Of a stretch of 64,000 bases of DNA, positions 57,570 through 64,000 are shown in pieces. Under the pieces are notes generated by a model. It made no database searches and had not been told where the DNA came from. It saw only the letters and a list, made by a program, of their open reading frames with translations. Source of the DNA: Perognathus longimembris pacificus (Eukaryota > Chordata > Mammalia > Rodentia > Heteromyidae). The DNA is taken from positions 32,113,626 to 32,177,625 of the forward strand of contig NC_063188.1 of NCBI RefSeq assembly GCF_023159225.1. Reading direction: 5' to 3'. Numbering within the stretch: the first letter of the stretch is position 1; every line of letters begins with the position of its first letter. Position numbers and translations under genes: made by a program.

Positions 57570-59225
57570 AATTCTAGGCAAAAGAAGCAGTAGAGGAGGT
57601 ATCACAATACCAGATTTTAAGCTCTATTATAGAGCCATCATAACAAAAACAGCATGGTATTGGTATAAAAACAGACCTGAAGACCAATGGAATAGAATAG
57701 AAGACCCAGAAATAAAACCGCACTCTTACAGTCAGCTGATATTCAACAAAGGAGCTAAAGACATACATTGAAAAAAATATAGCCTCTTCAACTACTGGTG
57801 CTGGGAAAACTGGGCAGCCATATGTAGAAAACTCAAAGTAGACCCAAGCCTATCACCATGCCCAAGATCAACTCAAAATGGATCAAGGACCTCAACATCA
57901 GGCCTGAATCCTTGAAACTACTGAAGGACAGAGTAGGAAAGACGTTAGAACTTATAGGCACAGGAAGGAACGTCCTGAATATAGTCCCAGGGGCACAACA
58001 GATAGGGGAGAGACTCAACAAATGGGGCTACTACAAAATAAAAAGTTTCTGCACAGCTAAAGACATAGCCACCAAAACAGAAATACAGCCAACCATATGA
58101 GAAAGGATCTTCACCAGCACAGCAACAAAGGCCTATTATCCATCATCTACAGAGAACTCAAAACACTAACCCCCTCCAAACCCAGTAAACCAATTATGAA
58201 ATGGGCAAAGGAGCTAAAGAGAGATTTTACAGAAGAGACAAAAATGGCAAAGAAACATATGAGGAAATGTTCAACATCCCTGGCAGTAAAGGAAATGCAA
58301 ATAAAAACAACCCTGAGATACCACCTCACTCCAGTTAGAATGGCCCATACTCTGAACTCAGCCAACAACAAATGCTGGAGGGGATGCGGGGAAAGAGGAA
58401 CCCTTCTCCACTGTTGATGGGGGTGCAAATTAGTACAACCACTTTGGAGAACAATATGGAGGTTCCTCAAAAAGCTTAGCATAGACATACCCTATGACCC
58501 AGCCATACCACTCCTAGGCATCTATCCTGAACAACAGGTCTCAAGATATCAAAAAGTCATCTGCACTTCCATGTTTATCGCTGCACAATTCACAATAGCC
58601 AAAATATGGAAACAACCCAGATGCCCTTCCACAGATGAATGGATCCAAAAAATATGGTACCTATACAAAATGGAATACTACATAGCGATTAGAAATGGTG
58701 AAATATTGGTATTTGCAGGGAAATGGTCAGAACTTGAACACACAAGACAAGCCTAGAACACAGAGAACAAAGGGGCATGGTCTCCTTGATATATGACTGT
58801 TGGGGGGGGGGCACAGTAGAGACCAGGTCTGCAAAACAAAAAATTTCTTGTCAAATGGTATTTCCACAGATTTGGGTCAGCAACCTTACATTATGTATCT
58901 AAAACCAAATAACTACTAAACATAAAAAGGTCTAAAATAGACCTCTCAGTGGATCACAATAGCTCAACAGCTATGTATATATGATCATGTAAGACAAGGA
59001 TAAGCAAACGTTATATTTAAAGTTCTAGGTGAATTTCCTTTGGCGTATGCCACGTGGTTACTGCATATGTTTTTGGTACACTGGGTATTGTATATATGCC
59101 TACCTGATCTAGGGAAGGGAAAGAAAAACGAAGGTGTAAGATATCACAAGAAATGTACTCACTGTCCTATTATGTAACTTTACCCCTTTTGCACAACACC
59201 TTGTCAACAAAATTTAATTTAAAAA
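57570..59225 (+). mobile_element. L1 3' end with partly open ORF2 end and 3'UTR
   Basis: The end of the L1 ORF2 C-terminal region runs from 'gtatcacaataccagattttaagctctatt' to about 58755, with landmarks 'atttacagaagagac…aagaaacatatgagg' and 'taccctatgacccagccatacc'. Frames of 80, 106 and 61 residues cover it with only a few frame breaks, so it is younger than the neighbouring L1 pieces. A 3'UTR follows, with a G-run at 58802 and a tail at about 59200. It lacks the 5' half and cannot be autonomous. Confidence 0.9.
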
Positions 59226-59479
59226 AAGAATGTGAACTAGTACAAGCAAAAAAAAACCAAAAACAATTTAAAAATAGGTGAAAGAGCTTAAGTAGAAAGG
59301 TCATGAAAAAAGATATATGGTATTGTGGGCTGTAGCTCAGTGTTTGCCTAGCACCTATGCACATATGTTCAATTCCTAGCACTACCATCACCAAAAAGCA
59401 GGAGGGAATGTAAACTAAAACCACAGTCAGAAGTCATTCCTCACCTACCAAAAGAATTGCTAAAATAAAAATAGTGACA

Positions 59480-59676
59480 GGGCTGGGAATTTGCCCTAGT
59501 GTTAGAGTGCTTGCCTCATATTCATGAAGCCCTGGGTTTGATTCCTCAGCACTACATATATAGAAAAAGCTAGAAGTGGGGCTGTGGCTCAAGTGGCAGA
59601 GTGCTGACCATGAGCATAAAGAAGCCAGGGACAGTGCTCAGGCCCTGAGTTCAAGCCCCAGGACTGGCAAAAAAAT
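59480..59676 (+). mobile_element. IDL-Geo dimeric SINE nested in L1
   Basis: Complete copy: 'gggctgggaatttgccctagtg' to 'aagccccaggactggcaaaaaaa'. Confidence 0.93.
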
Positions 59677-59686
59677 AGTTACATTA

Positions 59687-59882
59687 GGGTTGGGAATGTG
59701 GCCTAGTGGTAGAGTGATTGCCTAGCATGAATGAAGCCCTGGGTTCGATTCCTCAGTACCACATAAGCAGAAACAACTGGAAGTGGCGCTGTGGCTCACG
59801 TGGTAGAGTGCTGGCCTTGAGAAAAAGAAGCTCAGGCACAGTGCCTAGGCCCTGAGTTGAAGCCCCAGGACTGGCAAAACAA
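59687..59882 (+). mobile_element. IDL-Geo dimeric SINE nested in L1
   Basis: A second complete copy 11 bases after the previous one, in the same orientation and with different substitutions, so it is an independent insertion. Confidence 0.93.
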
Positions 59883-60579
59883 AGTGATGCTAGAAATGGC
59901 TAGAGAGGCTGGAGAAAAACTGGAATTCCCATCCTTCAACTCAATATAAAATCTAAGAGGAATTCAGAAGAGTTTGGCAGTTATCTTTTTCTCCTGGTTG
60001 TTTAGCTCCTGGAATGGAAATTTGTGTTTTCCTAAAAACTGTACACAACTGTGTACAGTAACTCCATTCATAATAGCTAAAATGCAGAATACAACTGTAA
60101 GTCCATATGTCCTCTGATGAATGAATATACATACAACTGTGGTACACGCATTTATGGAAAATTACTAGCAACATAAAGGTTTAGGCAACTGCCTCATTTA
60201 ATCACATGGACAAATCTCAAAGGCATTTTGCTGCATGTATAAAGCCAATCTCAAACGACATAGGCAGTAGTGTTCCATTTATATGAAATTCTCAGAATAA
60301 CAAAACTTCAGGGAAGAACTGATAAGTGGTTGTCAGGTTTTCAGGATGTAGGTATCTGTATGACTGAAGGCTAAGAGATACAATGTGCCATACCCTGATT
60401 TGGTGCTAGTCACACAACCCACAGTCATGATAAATCTCACAGAATTTTATACCCAAAGTCAGTTTTAATATATGATATAATTCAAAATATATATAAGAAT
60501 CAAGACACTAAATTCTTCCAGTCCCCAGTCTTAGCATCCAAAGTAATCTTTAAGTCTTCTGAACAATGATTTCTCACCC

Positions 60580-61045
60580 TAGTCCATTTTATCTTGAAAT
60601 TTTCAAACATATGAAAAAATATAAAAGGTAATATAATATGTACTCATGTATTTCCCATCCTACCTTAATGAATTTTAATATTATTGACTCAGTTGAAGCC
60701 CTTTCTGAATAGTATTCATCTTCCCCAGTCCCGACAGAAAGAACCTCAATTCTGAAAATATTTCCTTTCTGTTCACATTTTATACATTTACTGCATTCAT
60801 ATGTATTCATAAACCATACATAGTGTTATATTTATCCCATTAAATGTGTGGTAGTGTAAATTAATACATAGTGCATTTTCCATACATTATACTCTTTACC
60901 CAACATTGTTTCTTGCAATGATCCATGTTAATATATGCAGTTCTTAATGTGTTTTTCACTGCTGTATAATATTTAATCCTATAAACATATCATATACTAT
61001 TTGCCCATTACCAGGTTGAGCCACATCTGAAACTACTTTTTTTCA
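60580..61045 (-). mobile_element. Old L1 fragment, antisense
   Basis: 'tttttcactgctgtataatatttaatcctataaac' and 'gtttcttgcaatgatccatgttaat' read on the minus strand like the conserved end of L1 ORF2. Confidence 0.55.
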
Positions 61046-61261
61046 CATTGACCAGTTATGCTAAGATTTACTTTCTGTAATTTGTATTATAAATAAAATA
61101 TCTCAACTTCTATCATCTTATAGTCCAAGAGCTTTCTGCACTGAAGTTCTATTTCTAAGTTCATGGTCTAAGAGAAGACCTTTCTTGTGATAGCATAAAC
61201 ATGTTACATGACAAGAAATGCAATTTATAGTTTACATTTCAGAACTCACATATCAGAAAGC

Positions 61262-61434
61262 ATGACAACTAGCCATGTGGCTCATACCTATAATCCTAGT
61301 TTCTCAGTAGACTGAGATCTGGAAAACGTATATGGAAAAGTCAATGGGGTTCCATCTCTAATTAACCATTAAAAAGCCAGCATGGAGGCATTGCTCAAGT
61401 AGTAGAGCCCCAACCATGAATAAGAAAACCAGGG
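61262..61434 (+). mobile_element. B1-like/Geo composite SINE, split
   Basis: 'tggctcatacctataatcctagtttctcagtagactgag', 'ctaattaaccatt' and a Geo start. It is interrupted by the IDL-Geo at 61436, and its end ('gaactcaaatcctggtgttggc') resumes after 61657. Confidence 0.8.
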
Positions 61435-61435
61435 G

Positions 61436-61643
61436 GGCTGGGGATATGGCCTAGTGGCAAGAGTGCTTGCCACGTATACATGAGGCCCTGAGTTCAATTC
61501 CCCAGCACCACATATACAGAAAATGGCCAGAAGGGGCGCTGTGGCTCAAGTGGCAGAGTGCTAGCCTTGAGCAAAAAGAAGCCAGGGACAGTGCTCAGGC
61601 CCTGAGTCCAAGCCCCAGGACTGGCCAAAAAAAAAAAGAAAGA
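61436..61643 (+). mobile_element. IDL-Geo dimeric SINE nested in a SINE
   Basis: Complete copy bracketed by AAGAAAACCAGGGG at 61422-61435 and 61644-61657. It has intermediate subfamily characters ('ctagtggcaagagtgc' but 'gagcaaaaagaagcc'). Confidence 0.95.
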
Positions 61644-62089
61644 AAGAAAACCAGGGGATCCTGAACTCAAATCCTGGTGTTGGCACACAAAAAAGAAGTA
61701 AAAACAAATGTTGAATCTATGTAAGAGCATATGTGTTCAGTGGACTGCCATGTTTACTTTTCTATATATCTGAAAATTTTCAGAATAAAAGCTGAAATAC
61801 AAAAAATGAAAAATAAAAGTCAGACAAGTATAGCAGTAGTACCAAGAGCATTCCCTGGTTTTAGTCAGTGGCTTCCTACTTCCTTATTCTGAATCAAATG
61901 AGGTTCCCAAACATGTTTTTCCCCTTGAAAAGTTCAGGAAGTTGACATAAGCTTCTATCTAGAAGGTGAGGTTACCTATATAAAAGTGATTTTAATTCTG
62001 AAATTTTCCTCATGTGAATGAGTGAAAACAATTTCGTTCTGAACTTGTAATGGTGACATACAGAGATGGTGAAGTGGGAAGACAAGGAT

Positions 62090-62305
62090 AATGCTACTCA
62101 TTATTATCCATACTTACTGAGTACTTAGCATATGTCAGCTTCCATGCTAAGACATTTACATGGGTCACCTCATTTAATTGTCAGAACCATTCAAGGACAT
62201 AGTTACTATTAATATACTCCTTTTCAAATGAAGTAGAGGCTGAAGCTTTTAGCCTCAGTCAAGTTCATAAAGCAAGTAACAAGCACAAGGAGAGCCTGGG
62301 TCACC
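62090..62305 (+). mobile_element. MIR SINE
   Basis: 'tactgagtacttagcatatgtcagc', 'acctcatttaattgtcagaacc' and 'gtcaagttcataaagcaagtaac' follow MIR across most of its length. Confidence 0.8.
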
Positions 62306-63571
62306 TACTAAATAACTGAATAAACTTCAAAATATATGTATCCAATAAACCAGAAGTTGAATGATCAGGGCATTGTTTCAGTACATTATATTGTATTTAT
62401 CCAAGTCATGCAATATCTCTACTGCCATTTGAGATAAGATTTAAAGGGATATTCATTAAGATGGGAAAAACAATGATAGTGTATTAACTTTTAAAATTTG
62501 TCAAGGTAGTATATACAGAATAATCATACTATTTCTGAAAAATGAAACTATTGAGAAATTATACTAACATCTTAAGTAGAATCATCAGCTAGTTTTATTG
62601 CTGCCTTTATTGCTTTCTGTAATGTTTAATTTTTCCCCTTACTAGAAGCACAGTCTATCTTTGTAATAAAAAACAAATGGCTTCTACTTTATCATTGCCA
62701 ATTGTGCAGCTCTTATATACATTGCCCTAACCTTTTTCTGTTGTGCTCTGTTGCTCTTTTTGTGGAATTGCTCTTGCCCGATACATAGCATAGAAGATTG
62801 CTCCCTTGGCTTTCATTAGGACTGGGTGGCCTGACAAAGTAAAAACAAGCCCCAAATGATGCGTCCCCATTCTTCTGCTGAGTACAGTTTGCCATGGTTT
62901 TCAGAATGGAAATAGTTGTCTGAGTCTCTAGCCTTCCTTTTATCTGGAAATGATACACATCCAAAGACTTGTCTATGAAAAGCACAGCAGCCCAGGATGA
63001 AGAAAATAAATAAATGAAAGCAGTCTCTATTCCACAAACCTTCTTCAAGCACATCTGAAAGACTTGTATATGTGTGGAGAGGAAGGCAGCGTTCCTTGTG
63101 CATGTGAAAGGGAAGAAAATCCTGTAATCAACTTGAAAACTTCCTCCTTCCTCCATGCCTTAAGGAAAGAATATGGATGAATGCAATGAAGAACCCTGAC
63201 AAGTGGCAATGTGCAGAATTATCATGAATAGCTTTCTCTCTTTTGACACACTGAGGCTGTATAGGCCCAAGGTAATCTTCCAAATGCATTATTTAGCAGT
63301 AAATCCAAACCTAACCAAATAAGCAACTTCCTCGATGGTCAAGCTTTTTAAATATCATATGACTCAAGCCAAATCAGTTCAGAGTCTCTTAGTAACCACA
63401 GCACTTGATCTGATGAGCACTGGGAAGAGGGCTACTGAGATGTAAACTGTGTCAATAAGACAGAACAGATTCAACCTGAACCCACTTACAAACTCAGGGC
63501 AATCTCAGATATCTCAGACATCAGAGGCTCTCTAGATAAAAACCATACAGTTTAAAATGGGAGGGGATAGC
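62306..63571. other. Unique TMEM164 intron sequence
   Basis: About 1.27 kb without recognised repeats. It holds the longest non-repeat frame of the right arm (147 residues, minus, 62713-63156), which resembles no protein I know. No TMEM164 upstream exon found. Confidence 0.4.
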
Positions 63572-63808
63572 TAGCTACTGATAGCTCACACTTGCAATCC
63601 TAGATACTCAGGAGGATCTGAGTATCTTGGTTAAAAGCCAGCTAAGGCAGGAAAGTCTGTGAGACACTTATCTCCAATTAACCACCAAAAAGCCAAAAGT
63701 AGAGCAGTGGCTCAATTGGTAGAACATTAGCCTTGAGTACAAAAGCTCAGAGACAGTGAGTGCCTAGGCCCTAAGTTCAGCATCAGGACCAGCACACACA
63801 CTAAAAAA
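63572..63808 (+). mobile_element. B1-like/Geo composite SINE
   Basis: 'agctactgatagctcacacttgcaatcctagatactcagg', linker 'ctccaattaaccacc' and Geo half 'gtggctcaattggtagaac', ending in AAAAAAAGGGGGGG. Confidence 0.88.
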
Positions 63809-64000
63809 AAGGGGGGGTGGATAATAAATGTAACCTAGAAAATGAGCACTCATCTAGCTAGTAAACTATCTGGATATCATATGATCCAAAGACTAACAGG
63901 GTATCAATCCTGCAATGCCATGATCACATGTCAAGGTGCCCTCATTTTTACCCTCATCTGCCCCAAGCTTTCCTCACCTACCTTGACTCATGCCTGGCGT

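Larger units (their letters stand above)
59226..60520 (+). mobile_element. Old L1 3' end split by two IDL-Geo SINEs
   Basis: 'gtaaactaaaaccacagtcagaagtcattcc' (59410), 'ggctggagaaaaactgg' (59905), 'ttcataatagctaaaatgcag' (60065) and 'gttccatttatatgaaattctcagaataac' (60268) follow the end of L1 ORF2. An ID-like piece also lies at 59330-59400. Confidence 0.8.

Noticed and set aside
57858..58756. Frames of 80, 106 and 61 residues as host genes
   Set aside because: They are successive pieces of the L1 ORF2 C-terminal end, broken by frameshifts.

Overview
The window is mammalian nuclear DNA from a rodent. The repeats point to the superfamily Geomyoidea (kangaroo rats, pocket mice, pocket gophers). 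The commonest element is a dimeric SINE with an ID-like (tRNA-Ala-type) left half and a 'Geo' right half, the structure published as IDL-Geo and reported only from Geomyoidea. Older eutherian repeats (L2, MIR, MER5-like hAT, L1, MaLR-like LTRs) fill much of the rest. There is no bacterial, plasmid or phage content.

The host gene is TMEM164, on the minus strand. Two consecutive internal exons are present with intact splice sites and compatible phases: 51844-51910 and 20396-20474, separated by a 31.4 kb intron. Exons upstream of 51910 and downstream of 20396 were not seen and should lie outside the window, so almost all of the 64 kb is intron. TMEM164 is X-linked in other placental mammals, so this is probably X-chromosomal (inference). 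The family product is a multi-pass membrane acyltransferase of ether-phospholipid metabolism linked to ferroptosis.

The most interesting object lies inside the large TMEM164 intron on the opposite strand, only about 0.66 kb from the TMEM164 exon. Two short open segments (21132-21260 and 21457-21630) are joined by a phase-0 GT-AG intron of 196 bp. Together they encode a 100-residue, strongly basic, seven-cysteine protein with an apparent signal peptide, followed 14 bases after the stop by an AATAAA signal. I do not recognise the family.

Layout. 1-20 kb: TMEM164 intron with L2, MIR, MER5-like and MaLR-like relics, SINEs, a tetranucleotide array grown from a SINE tail (12.3 kb) and a candidate solo LTR (18.0-18.5 kb). 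20.4-21.7 kb: TMEM164 exon and the nested candidate gene. 22-51.8 kb: large intron with a fragmented L1 filled with nested insertions (36.4-39.7 kb), a solo LTR with a perfect 5-bp duplication (43.8-44.2 kb) and a possible retrocopy with a long poly(A) tail (about 48.1 kb). 51.8-64 kb: TMEM164 exon, then intron with an L1 cluster (56.3-61.0 kb) and recent SINE insertions.
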